A stretch of DNA of 45,452 bases from Clostridia bacterium (GTDB lineage Bacteria > Bacillota > Clostridia > TANB77 > CAG-508). The stretch lies in the NCBI GenBank assembly GCA_022792395.1, contig JAAWAX010000047.1:1-45452 (forward strand), written 5' to 3'. Position numbers and translations under genes: made by a program. The notes below the pieces were generated by a model. That model searched no databases and had not been told where the DNA came from. It saw only the letters and a list, made by a program, of their open reading frames with translations. Below, piece after piece: positions 16,517-25,593 of this stretch. Numbering within the stretch: the stretch's first letter is position 1; each line of letters opens with the position of its first letter.

Positions 16517-18352
16517 ATGCCAGGACCAATGGGGAGAGGACCAATGGGACATGGAGGTCAAGTAGCGCCTCCAAAAGTAAAAGATGTAAAAAATACAACA
16601 AAAAAATTAATCAATGGATATTTAGGGAAATATAAAATAGCTTTAATCATTGTATTTCTATTTGCAATTGGAAGTACTATATTTACCATTGTAGGACCTA
16701 AAATATTAGGAAATGCAACAACAGAAATATTCAATGGATTAGTTAGTAAAATTTCTGGTGGAAGTGGAATTGACTTTGGGAAAATTGCAGAAATTGCGAT
16801 AACTTTATTAATACTGTATATCATAAGTGCCTTATTTTCCTTTATTCAAGGGGTTACTATGACAGGGGTTTCACAAAAGCTAACTTATGCCATGAGAAAC
16901 GATATTATAAAAAAAATTAATAAATTGCCAATGAAATATTTTGATACCAAAACAAATGGAGAAGTGCTTTCGATTATAACGAATGATATTGATACATTAA
17001 GTATGAATTTAAGTCAAAGCATTACACAAATTATTACATCTGTTTGTACTATTATAGGAATTTTAATTATGATGTTTTCCATTAGTTGGCAAATGACTTT
17101 AATTTCTTTAGTTATCTTGCCAGTAGCCAGTATATTAGTAAAAAATATTGTAGGAAAATCACAAAAGTATTTTCAAAAGCAACAAGCCTATTTAGCTTCT
17201 GTAAATGGTCAAGTGGAAGAAGTATATGGTGGACTTAATATTGTAAAAGCATTTAATGGAGAAGAAAAAGTAATCAACGAATTTGAAAAAGCAAATCAAC
17301 AATTGTATCATTCAGGATGGAAATCACAATTCTTATCTGGTTTAATGTTTCCAGTTATGAATTTTATTGCTAATGTAGGTTATGTAGGAGTAGCAGTAGC
17401 TGGTGGTTATTTAGCAATCAATGGAACAATAACCGTTGGTAACATACAAAGTTTTATTCAATATAATAAACAGTTTACGCAACCAATCAATCAAATTGCA
17501 CAAATATCAGCAATGTTACAATCTATGATTGCGGCAACGGAAAGAATTTTTGAATTTTTAGAAGAGCCAGAAGAAATTGACACACATAAAGTAGATATTG
17601 ACATTTTAAATTGTAAAGGAAATGTAACTTTTGAACATGTAAAATTTGGTTATAATCAAGAAACTACAGTTATAAGTGATTTTAATGCAGAAGTTCATGA
17701 AGGGCAAAAAATTGCAATTGTAGGACCAACAGGAGCTGGAAAAACTACCATGGTAAAACTACTAATGCGTTTTTATGATGTAACAGAAGGCGCAATCTCA
17801 ATAGATGGTCAAAACATAAAAGATTTTGATAGAGGCGAACTTCGTAAGATGTTTGGAATGGTTTTACAAGATACATGGTTATTTGGTGGAACCGTAAAAG
17901 ATAATATCAAATATGGAAAAGAAGATGCTACAGATGACCAAGTAATTGAAGCTGCTAAAGCAGCACATGTACATCATTTTATTAAAACATTACCACAAGG
18001 CTATCATTCTGTTATCAATGAGGAATCTAGTAATATATCAGCAGGTCAAAAACAATTAATGACAATTGCAAGAGTTATTTTAGCAGACCCTAAAATCTTA
18101 ATTTTAGATGAAGCAACCAGTTCAATTGATACTAGAACAGAAATACAAATTCAAGCAGCGATGGACAATTTGATGAAAGGAAGAACGAGTTTTATTATTG
18201 CTCATAGATTGTCTACTATCAAAAATGCTGATTTAATTTTAGTTATGAATCATGGTGACATTGTGGAACAAGGAACTCATGATGAATTACTAGAAAAAGG
18301 TGGATTTTATGCAGATCTTTATAATAGTCAATTTGAAGAAGGTGAAGAATAG
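16517..18352 (+). CDS. ABC exporter, catalytically competent half of a heterodimer
   Basis: A 611-residue half-transporter. It begins with a Gly/Pro/Met-rich tail (MPGPMGRGPMGHGG) common in this subfamily, followed by six membrane helices and a full nucleotide domain: Walker A G-P-T-G-A-G-K-T, signature written I-S-A-G-Q-K-Q (Ala in place of the first Gly), Walker B I-L-I-L-D-E-A-T with the catalytic Glu, and the switch histidine in I-I-A-H-R-L-S-T. So this chain supplies the hydrolysing Walker residues, while the signature of its partner is the canonical one. Together with the upstream gene it forms one exporter, probably for drugs, lipids or peptides; the substrate is not predictable. Confidence 0.93.
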   Translation: MPGPMGRGPMGHGGQVAPPKVKDVKNTTKKLINGYLGKYKIALIIVFLFAIGSTIFTIVGPKILGNATTEIFNGLVSKISGGSGIDFGKIAEIAITLLILYIISALFSFIQGVTMTGVSQKLTYAMRNDIIKKINKLPMKYFDTKTNGEVLSIITNDIDTLSMNLSQSITQIITSVCTIIGILIMMFSISWQMTLISLVILPVASILVKNIVGKSQKYFQKQQAYLASVNGQVEEVYGGLNIVKAFNGEEKVINEFEKANQQLYHSGWKSQFLSGLMFPVMNFIANVGYVGVAVAGGYLAINGTITVGNIQSFIQYNKQFTQPINQIAQISAMLQSMIAATERIFEFLEEPEEIDTHKVDIDILNCKGNVTFEHVKFGYNQETTVISDFNAEVHEGQKIAIVGPTGAGKTTMVKLLMRFYDVTEGAISIDGQNIKDFDRGELRKMFGMVLQDTWLFGGTVKDNIKYGKEDATDDQVIEAAKAAHVHHFIKTLPQGYHSVINEESSNISAGQKQLMTIARVILADPKILILDEATSSIDTRTEIQIQAAMDNLMKGRTSFIIAHRLSTIKNADLILVMNHGDIVEQGTHDELLEKGGFYADLYNSQFEEGEE

Positions 18353-18430
18353 ATTTAATAAGTTTCCATAAAATTATCAATACTTTTTATTGAATAAAAA
18401 CTATACAAAAAGGCAAAATAATTAAAAAAT

Positions 18431-18480
18431 CATTTCGCAAAAATTAAAATATTTACTTTTTGCGAAATGGGTGATATAAT
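18431..18480 (+). promoter_or_regulatory. 13-bp inverted repeat overlapping the promoter of the AAA/DUF4143 gene
   Basis: CATTTCGCAAAAA (18431-18443) and TTTTTGCGAAATG (18457-18469) are perfect inverted arms with 13 bases between. A promoter with TTTACT (18452-18457), 17-bp spacer and TATAAT (18475-18480) overlaps the right arm, so the repeat looks like an operator, perhaps autoregulatory. About 20 bases separate the -10 from the start codon. Confidence 0.65.
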
Positions 18481-18499
18481 GTTTATGAGGTGAGTTTTT

Positions 18500-19693
18500 A
18501 TGAAAATAATAGAAAGAGATTATTTAAAAGAACTAATAGATGTTATGGGAACCCCAGATATAAAAGTGATAACTGGAGTTAGACGTAGTGGAAAATCAAA
18601 ATTGCTAGATATGTTTAAGAAATATATTGAAGCAAATATTGAAAAAGTAAATATAATAAGTATTAATTTTAACTTAATAAAATTTGATAAATTAAGAGAT
18701 TATATTTTGTTGAACAATTATATAGAAGAAAACTTCGTTCCAGAAAAGAAAAATTTTGTATTAATAGATGAAGTCCAAATGTGTAAAGAATTTGAAAGAA
18801 CAATAAATAGTTTACATGCAGAAGAAAAATATGACATATATATAACTGGTTCAAATGCTTTTTTATTAAGTAGTGATTTAGCAACATTATTTACAGGTAG
18901 AACTTATGAAATACAAATGTATCCATTTTCTTTTAAAGAATATTTAAAATATTTTAAATATAAGGATGTACAAGAAGCATTTGATAAATATGTTTTTGAA
19001 GGTGGTATGGCAGGTTCATATGTATATGATGATAATCATAAAAAATACAATTATATAAATGATGTATATAATGCTTTGATTGTTAGAGATATTCAGCAAA
19101 AATATAATATACAAAATATAGCATTAATGGATAGCTTAACTGAATTTATGATGGATAATATTTCAAATTTAACATCATATAGAAATGTAGCAAATAAATT
19201 AAATCAAAATGATATGAATATGAATACAAATGATAAGACAATAGCCAGTTATATTAATTATTTATGTGATGCTTTTGCTTTTTATAAAGTAAGAAGATAT
19301 GATATTCAGGGAAAAAAATATTTGTCCTCAATTGATAAATATTACCTAGTTGACCAAACATTTAAATATGCAAAATTAGGAACAAAAAATATTAATTATG
19401 GTAGAGTATACGAAAATATAGTTGCTATTGAATTATTAAGAAGGGGATATGAAATATATGTGGGTACTTTATATAATAAAGAAGTTGATTTTGTAGCAAT
19501 GAAACAAAATGAAAAAATTTATATTCAAGTATCGGATAATATAGATGATGAGAATACCTTAAAAAGAGAAGTAGAACCGTTACTACAAATTAAAGAGGCA
19601 TATCCAAAAATAATAATAGCAAGAACAAGACATGAAGACTATCAATATGAAGGCGTTCAAATATATGATATTGCTAATTGGCTTATGAAATAG
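18500..19693 (+). CDS. AAA ATPase with DUF4143 domain
   Basis: A 397-residue protein of the widespread AAA_14/DUF4143 family. Residues 26-33 (G-V-R-R-S-G-K-S) are Walker A, the F-V-L-I-D-E-V-Q segment (around 86-93) is Walker B, and I-T-G-S-N-A is the sensor 1 strand. The C-terminal DUF4143 part ends with a PD-(D/E)xK-like fold: K-E-V-D-F-V-A and I-Y-I-Q-V-S, with Gln where Lys is usual in active nucleases. The cellular role of this family is not established; members are common in gut bacteria as single, often mobile genes. It stands alone between an operator-like repeat and a strong terminator. Confidence 0.88.
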   Translation: MKIIERDYLKELIDVMGTPDIKVITGVRRSGKSKLLDMFKKYIEANIEKVNIISINFNLIKFDKLRDYILLNNYIEENFVPEKKNFVLIDEVQMCKEFERTINSLHAEEKYDIYITGSNAFLLSSDLATLFTGRTYEIQMYPFSFKEYLKYFKYKDVQEAFDKYVFEGGMAGSYVYDDNHKKYNYINDVYNALIVRDIQQKYNIQNIALMDSLTEFMMDNISNLTSYRNVANKLNQNDMNMNTNDKTIASYINYLCDAFAFYKVRRYDIQGKKYLSSIDKYYLVDQTFKYAKLGTKNINYGRVYENIVAIELLRRGYEIYVGTLYNKEVDFVAMKQNEKIYIQVSDNIDDENTLKREVEPLLQIKEAYPKIIIARTRHEDYQYEGVQIYDIANWLMK

Positions 19694-19716
19694 AATCGAA
19701 GTGAGATGAGAGAATG

Positions 19717-19750
19717 AATGAGGGGAGATTTTAATCCCCTCATTTTTTTT
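19717..19750 (+). terminator. Rho-independent terminator
   Basis: AATGAGGGG (19717-19725) pairs with CCCCTCATT (19736-19744), followed by a T run. Confidence 0.9.
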
Positions 19751-19822
19751 GTTATATATTATTTGCCATTTTAACTCATAAATGATAGAATGTAGGCAGT
19801 TATTAGAGGATGAGGAGGAAAT

Positions 19823-21226
19823 ATGTATCTTTTAAAAGAAATAGAAGAATATACAAAGGGGAAAATAATAAATGGAAACAGAGATAAAGAAATCCTTCAT
19901 TATTCCATCAATCACAAATTTTCTAATGAGAGTACATTTTATGTTCCAATAGATTTTCATGGAGTAAATAGAGAAATTTATATTATAGATGCAGTCAAAC
20001 TAGGTGTAATTGGATTTATGATAGACAAAACTTCCGAAAATTACGAAACTATCATAAACGAGGCTAAAGAAATAAATGCAGATATCTGTATTTTAGAAGT
20101 CGAAAGTGTCAATGAAGCAATTCATACACTTGCAAAATTAAATCGAAATTTAAATTTAGATATACCCATAATTGGTATTACTGGTAGTGTTGGAAAAACA
20201 AGTATGAGCAATATTTTATCTAAAATATTAAAAAAAGAAAAAAGAGTATTTCATGATTTTAATAATAGAAATATGAACACAAGAGTTTTAATCTCATCTG
20301 ATTTAATGCAGTTAGAAAATTATGAAATGGCAGTTATTGAGATGGGAACATCAAAACCTGGAAATATGAGAATTTTATCAGAATTAGTTAAGCCATCTAT
20401 TGGAGTAATTACAACAATAGGTACAGCACATTTAAATAATTTTCATACAAAAGAAAATATATTAGAAGAGAAATTACATATTGCAGATTATTTAAAAGAT
20501 GATAAAATATTATTTGTTAATAGTGATAACGAATTATTAAATAACATAGAAGAAACTAAAGATTATAAAATAATAAAATGTTCTAAAAAGGAAGCAAGAA
20601 ATATTGTTGAAAATGAACTAGGGATTTCATTTGAGATTGACATATATAAGAAAAAAACAAAATTTCAGTTACCATTATTTAGTTTGCATTATTTATCCAA
20701 TATTATTATTGCCATAAGAATAGCCGAACATTATCATATAAAATATGAAAATATAGTAAAAGGCATTAAAGAATTTAAACCGATAGAAGGAAGGCAAAAA
20801 ATATTGCGAAGTGCTCAAAGAGATTTAACAGTAATGGATGATTCTTATAGTTCGAGTTTTGAATCGGTAAAACTTGGTTTAGAGATTGCTAACAAATTAA
20901 AAAGTAAAAGAAAGATAGCTGTTTTAGGAAAAATGGCAGCATATGGAGAGGAATCCAATAATTTTCATGAAGAATTAGGAAAATATTTTAATAATTTAAA
21001 TTTTGATTATTTATATTTAACAGGAGAATATACCAAACATATCTTTAAAGGTGCATTAACTTGTTTAGAAGAAAAGAGAATAAAAAGATTTAAAACAAAA
21101 GAATTATTATTAGTAGATTTGAAAAAGAATATACAAAATGGAGATTTAATCTATATTAAAGCAGCACATACACAAAGCTTTGATGAAATCGTACAAGAAT
21201 TAAAGAAAAAATATGCAATAAAATAA
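19823..21226 (+). CDS. Mur ligase family protein (MurF-like)
   Basis: A 467-residue ATP-dependent ligase of the Mur family with all three domains. The N-terminal domain (1-110) is MurF/MurE-like; the ATP loop is G-I-T-G-S-V-G-K-T-S (118-127), with Val where MurF usually has Asn; the central region has V-I-E-M-G-T-S-K-P-G and I-G-T-A-H-L-N-N-F-H-T-K-E-N-I, followed by the E-K lysine region; the C-terminal domain starts near R-Q-K-I and has D-D-S-Y-S-S-S. MurF joins D-Ala-D-Ala to UDP-MurNAc-tripeptide; this copy may be a paralogue with another amino substrate, because it stands outside any cell-wall cluster and departs from consensus at the ATP loop. Good GAGGAGG ribosome site. Confidence 0.82.
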   Translation: MYLLKEIEEYTKGKIINGNRDKEILHYSINHKFSNESTFYVPIDFHGVNREIYIIDAVKLGVIGFMIDKTSENYETIINEAKEINADICILEVESVNEAIHTLAKLNRNLNLDIPIIGITGSVGKTSMSNILSKILKKEKRVFHDFNNRNMNTRVLISSDLMQLENYEMAVIEMGTSKPGNMRILSELVKPSIGVITTIGTAHLNNFHTKENILEEKLHIADYLKDDKILFVNSDNELLNNIEETKDYKIIKCSKKEARNIVENELGISFEIDIYKKKTKFQLPLFSLHYLSNIIIAIRIAEHYHIKYENIVKGIKEFKPIEGRQKILRSAQRDLTVMDDSYSSSFESVKLGLEIANKLKSKRKIAVLGKMAAYGEESNNFHEELGKYFNNLNFDYLYLTGEYTKHIFKGALTCLEEKRIKRFKTKELLLVDLKKNIQNGDLIYIKAAHTQSFDEIVQELKKKYAIK

Positions 21227-21242
21227 AGATAAAAAGAATTAG

Positions 21243-21395
21243 TGTCATAGTACTCCTAAAGATTATACGGAAAATATAGATAAAGACAGTTGTTCTATTT
21301 ATTTTTTAGGATATCCAGATGTATCACTTGAAGAGAAATTTAATCAAATCAGAATTTTTGACAATGGATATGACTGGACAAGTCATTCAAAATAA
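21243..21395 (+). pseudogene. possible gene remnant upstream of addA
   Basis: The 186 bases between the MurF-like gene and addA hold one open stretch of 50 codons without a start codon (a TAG directly precedes it). It reads like real protein (D-Y-T-E-N-I-D-K-D...Y-F-L-G-Y-P-D-V-S-L-E-E-K-F...Y-D-W-T-S-H-S-K) and ends at TAA 21393-21395. It may be the end of a lost gene. I do not recognise the family. Confidence 0.35.
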
Positions 21396-21412
21396 CTAAA
21401 AAGGAGACCAAA

Positions 21413-24400
21413 ATGAGCGAAGTAAAATGGACCCAAGAACAACAAGATGCCATATACGAAAAGAATTCGAACATATTAGTAGCTGCTGCTGCAGGAAGTG
21501 GAAAAACAGCTGTATTAGTAGAAAGAATCATTCATAAAATAATACAAGATAAAATTGATATTGACAAGCTATTAGTCGTAACCTTTACCAATAGTGCAGC
21601 AGCGGAAATGAGAGAAAGAGTATTAAGTGCTATCTATAAAAAACTAGAAGAAAATCCAGAAGATGAAAACTTGCAAAGACAAATAACTTTGTTAAACAAA
21701 GCAAGTATTTGTACGATAGACTCTTTTTGTTTAGAAGTGGTACGAAATAACTTTTATGAACTAGAAAACATATCTCCTAACTTTAGAATCGCAGACACCA
21801 CAGAGATTGAATTATTAAAACAAGAAGTGATAGAAGATATATTTGAAGAAAAATATGAAACAGAAGATAAAAATTTTATCAAATTAATCAATGTATATAC
21901 TAGTTATAGAGATGATACGCCATTAAAAGATCTAGTTTTAAAAATTGATTCTTACATACAAAGCAATCCATTTCCACAAAAATGGCTAGAAGAAAAAATA
22001 GAGATGTTCAATTTAAAGGAACAATTAGAAGAAGATTTTAGTCAAACTCCTTGGGGAGAGATTTTATTACAAGAAGTCAAAGAAGAATTGATGGATGATA
22101 TCACCATGCTAGAAAAAGTAGAACAAGACCTATCTTATGAGTCAGATTTAGAAAAATTTTATCAAACAATAAGAAGTGATATCGAACAACTAGAAAACCT
22201 AAAAAAGAGTTTGAATAATTGGGATAAAGCATTTAAAATCGCTTTGGAATTAAAATTTGTAACATGGCCAAGGCAGAAAGTAGAATCGGAAAGAAAAGAT
22301 AAAGCCAAGGAAATAAGAGATGAAGTAAAGAAAAAATTAGCAAAAGTATTAGATAAAATACTAATTTGTGACTCACAAGAAGCCAATCAAGATATTTACG
22401 ATATGTATGTTATTTTGCAGAAATTACAAAGTCTAATTCTTACCTTTGAAAAAGAATTTACCAAAAGAAAGAGAGAAAAAAATATCGTAGATTTTAGTGA
22501 TGTAGAACATTTTGCTTTAAATATTTTATTAAATTCTCAACAAGTAGCTAAAAAATACCAAGATAAATTTAAAGAAATAGCAATTGATGAATACCAAGAT
22601 AGTAATTTAGTACAAGAATACATATTAACTGCTATTTCTAAAAATAATAATATTTTTATGGTAGGAGATGTCAAACAAAGTATTTATAAATTTAGGCAAG
22701 CCATGCCAGAATTGTTTTTAAGTAAATATGAAAAGTATCAAAAAAAAGAAGACCGAGAACCAGAAGAAGATTTAAAAATTCAACTATTCAAAAATTTTAG
22801 AAGCAAGCAAAATGTCTTGCAATTTACGAATCTAGTTTTCGAAGATATTATGAGCGAAGAATTGGGAGATATTGATTATAACGAAGAAGAATTTTTGAAT
22901 TTAGGGGCTAGTTATCCAGAAATTCAGCAAAATGAAAAAATTGAAATTCATATTATTGATCCAATGGTAATAGAAGAAACAGAAGAGGAAACAAAATGCA
23001 CAGAAGAAGTAGAGGGAGCAATAGAAGAAAATATAGCAGATGTAGAGTTAGAAGCTAAATTTGTAGCCAATAAAATAAAACAACTAATAGAAGGTAAATT
23101 CCAAGTATGGGATAAAAAACAAGAAGCTTATCGTGATATTCAATATAAAGATATTGTAATTTTATTAAGAAGTACAGCTACTACAGCACCAGTTTATGAA
23201 CAAGAAATACTAAATTTACAAATGCCAGTATTTTCAGATAGTTCACAAGAATATTTAGATTCCATTGAAATACAAACCATCATGAGCTTGCTAAAAATTA
23301 TAGATAATCCGATTCAAGATATTCCATTAGTAACTGTTATGAGGTCTAATATTGGTAAATTTACAGATGATGAGTTAATCCAAATTCGTTTAGCAGACAA
23401 ACAAGACAATTTCTATACTTGCTTGCAAAAAGCAAAATTATCAGTAGAAAAAGAGTTAAGAGAAAAAATACAAAGGTTTCTAGAAAATTTAGAACAATGG
23501 AGAAAAGAACAAGAATATTTAGCATTAGATGAATTAATTTGGAAAATATATTCTGATACGGGATATTATAATTATGTAGGTCTAATGCCTAATGGATTGT
23601 TAAGACAAGCTAACTTAAGAATGTTATTCGAAAGAGCCAAACAATATGAAACAGCAAGTTTTAAAGGATTATATAACTTTATTCATTTTATGGAAAAATT
23701 AAGCTTAAGTAGTGGAGACATGGGAGCTGCTAAAATCATAGGAGAAAATGACAATGTAATTAGGATTATGAGTATCCACAAAAGTAAAGGATTGGAATTT
23801 CCAGTTGTATTTTTAGCAAGTACAGGAAAACAATTTAATCTAATGGATTTAAACCAAAATATATTGTTACATCAAGAACTTGGAATTGGTGTAAAATATA
23901 TTGACTATGAAAAACAAGTACAATATGACACTTTAAGCAAGGCGGCCATTCGTAATAAAACCTTAACAGAAACCCTAGCAGAAGAGATGAGGATTTTGTA
24001 TGTTGCTTTGACAAGGGCAAAAGAAAAATTAATCATAACGGGAATCAAAAAAGAGTATGAAAAGAAAAAGGAAAAGTTATTACAGCAAATTGAAAGATAT
24101 CAGAAACAAAACAAAAAAATTAACCCAATTTTAGTAAAAAAATACATTCAATATCTGGATTGGATTTTATTAGTGTATTTCTATGAACCAGAAAAAATGA
24201 AAGAAATGGCAAATTTAAATACTTATACCAAAATGGAAGTTTTGGATTTTTGTGAAAAAATGGAAGTAGAAGATAGCAATATAGTAGAACTGATGGAAAA
24301 GGAAAAAGTCGAAAAAACAGAAATAAAAAAGATAGAGGATAGCTTAAAGATTACCTATCCTTACGAAGTAGCTACTAAAATACCAACAAAATCATCGGTT

Positions 24401-24994
24401 ACTAAAATCAAACAAGAAGAAGAACAAGCAATTGAGATTAGCTTTCCAGTTCCTAATTTTTTAAGAAAAGAAGAAATCCCATTAACAGGAGCACAAAAAG
24501 GAACCCTACTTCATTTATGTATGCAGAAATTAGAGGAAAGTCAAGAATATGATTTAAGAAAGATAAAAGAATTCATTTGTGATTTGGTGAGTAAAGAAAT
24601 TATAACACAAAAAGAAGCGGAAAATATTAATCCAAATGCTATTTTAAAGTTTACACAATCTCAAATCTGGCAAGATATGAAGCAAGCCAAAGAAATTCAG
24701 AAAGAAAAACCATTTTATATTACGATACCAGCAAAAGAAATTTATCAAGAAGAGGTAGCAGAAGATATACTAGTACAAGGAATTATTGATTTATATTACA
24801 TCAATGCAAAAGATGAATTGGTTTTAGTAGATTATAAAACAGATTATGTTCAAAATGAAACAGAATTGATAAATAAGTATAAAAAACAGTTGGCATTATA
24901 TCAAAAAGCACTAGAGGAATCTTTACAAAGAAAAGTAAATTACATATTTATTTATTCGACTTTTTTAGGAAAAGAGTTGGAAGTATTGAAATAA
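21413..24994 (+). CDS. addA: helicase-nuclease AddA subunit
   Basis: A 1193-residue UvrD-type helicase with a C-terminal nuclease, the AddA subunit of the RecBCD-equivalent AddAB (1232 residues in Bacillus subtilis). It resects broken DNA ends for recombination. Seen: Walker A A-A-A-G-S-G-K-T (25-32), motif Ia V-V-T-F-T-N-S-A-A-A-E-M, motif II A-I-D-E-Y-Q-D-S-N, motif III V-G-D-V-K-Q-S-I-Y-K-F-R, motif V I-H-K-S-K-G-L-E-F-P-V-V-F, motif VI Y-V-A-L-T-R-A-K-E-K-L, and the nuclease core G-I-I-D-L-Y...V-D-Y-K-T-D-Y. Usually addB lies directly upstream; here a remnant and a Mur ligase do instead, so addB, if present, is elsewhere. Confidence 0.96.
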   Translation: MSEVKWTQEQQDAIYEKNSNILVAAAAGSGKTAVLVERIIHKIIQDKIDIDKLLVVTFTNSAAAEMRERVLSAIYKKLEENPEDENLQRQITLLNKASICTIDSFCLEVVRNNFYELENISPNFRIADTTEIELLKQEVIEDIFEEKYETEDKNFIKLINVYTSYRDDTPLKDLVLKIDSYIQSNPFPQKWLEEKIEMFNLKEQLEEDFSQTPWGEILLQEVKEELMDDITMLEKVEQDLSYESDLEKFYQTIRSDIEQLENLKKSLNNWDKAFKIALELKFVTWPRQKVESERKDKAKEIRDEVKKKLAKVLDKILICDSQEANQDIYDMYVILQKLQSLILTFEKEFTKRKREKNIVDFSDVEHFALNILLNSQQVAKKYQDKFKEIAIDEYQDSNLVQEYILTAISKNNNIFMVGDVKQSIYKFRQAMPELFLSKYEKYQKKEDREPEEDLKIQLFKNFRSKQNVLQFTNLVFEDIMSEELGDIDYNEEEFLNLGASYPEIQQNEKIEIHIIDPMVIEETEEETKCTEEVEGAIEENIADVELEAKFVANKIKQLIEGKFQVWDKKQEAYRDIQYKDIVILLRSTATTAPVYEQEILNLQMPVFSDSSQEYLDSIEIQTIMSLLKIIDNPIQDIPLVTVMRSNIGKFTDDELIQIRLADKQDNFYTCLQKAKLSVEKELREKIQRFLENLEQWRKEQEYLALDELIWKIYSDTGYYNYVGLMPNGLLRQANLRMLFERAKQYETASFKGLYNFIHFMEKLSLSSGDMGAAKIIGENDNVIRIMSIHKSKGLEFPVVFLASTGKQFNLMDLNQNILLHQELGIGVKYIDYEKQVQYDTLSKAAIRNKTLTETLAEEMRILYVALTRAKEKLIITGIKKEYEKKKEKLLQQIERYQKQNKKINPILVKKYIQYLDWILLVYFYEPEKMKEMANLNTYTKMEVLDFCEKMEVEDSNIVELMEKEKVEKTEIKKIEDSLKITYPYEVATKIPTKSSVTKIKQEEEQAIEISFPVPNFLRKEEIPLTGAQKGTLLHLCMQKLEESQEYDLRKIKEFICDLVSKEIITQKEAENINPNAILKFTQSQIWQDMKQAKEIQKEKPFYITIPAKEIYQEEVAEDILVQGIIDLYYINAKDELVLVDYKTDYVQNETELINKYKKQLALYQKALEESLQRKVNYIFIYSTFLGKELEVLK

Positions 24995-25054
24995 TAGGAA
25001 AAATTTGCTATAATATAAACAGTTAAAAAGAGAGAAAAGAAATGGGGAAATAAA

Positions 25055-25531
25055 ATGGATGCATTTAGTACCAATAAAAAAATTGTAATATGGATATTAA
25101 TTTTAGTAGGAGTATTTATATTTTCTGATTTTCTAATTAGTGTAGGACTAAATTCTACTTATAAGGATATACAAAGAGAAGATAATAATGCAGCGATTGT
25201 TGTTTATCAAGCAGATGCTACCTATGTAAATGGAAGAATGAGAGGATTAATAAAAGAGACAGAAGAATTACAAGGTAAATATGTAAAAGTAGAACTATAT
25301 TCTAAAAGAGATGTATTAGCAGGAAAAAGCTATATTGAAATTCAAAATTCACAAAAAGACGGGGTACAGCCTTTTGAATTACTTTTTAGAGCACAAGATG
25401 TTGCTTATTATAAAATGGAAGTGGTAAATGAAAAAGAATCAGGGGATGAATTGGAGATTTTATCCAAAGAAATGACAAAGCCAGAAATTATTTTAGCAAC
25501 AGCTATGATGTTTCTAATCTTCTGGGGCTAA
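25055..25531 (+). CDS. small membrane-anchored protein of unknown function
   Basis: A 158-residue protein I do not recognise. A hydrophobic segment at about residues 9-30 anchors it, a soluble domain of about 100 residues follows (A-A-I-V-V-Y-Q-A-D-A-T-Y-V-N-G-R-M-R-G start, beta-like), and the last 16 residues are again hydrophobic (I-L-A-T-A-M-M-F-L-I-F-W-G), so it may span the membrane twice with both ends inside. It follows addA by 60 bases and may share its transcript. It ends in a hairpin that also terminates the convergent rqcH gene. Confidence 0.65.
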   Translation: MDAFSTNKKIVIWILILVGVFIFSDFLISVGLNSTYKDIQREDNNAAIVVYQADATYVNGRMRGLIKETEELQGKYVKVELYSKRDVLAGKSYIEIQNSQKDGVQPFELLFRAQDVAYYKMEVVNEKESGDELEILSKEMTKPEIILATAMMFLIFWG

Positions 25532-25538
25532 AACACAG

Positions 25539-25583
25539 AAAAAGACTAGGAAGTTTCTTAAAAACTTTCTTTAGTCTTTTTTC
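25539..25583. terminator. bidirectional terminator between convergent genes
   Basis: A hairpin with A-rich left arm (AAAAAGACTA...GAAGTTT) and T-rich right arm (AAACTTTC...TAGTCTTTTTT) sits between the stop codons of the plus-strand gene at 25055 and of minus-strand rqcH, and has a T run on either strand. Confidence 0.8.
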
Positions 25584-25593
25584 TTTTTACGAT

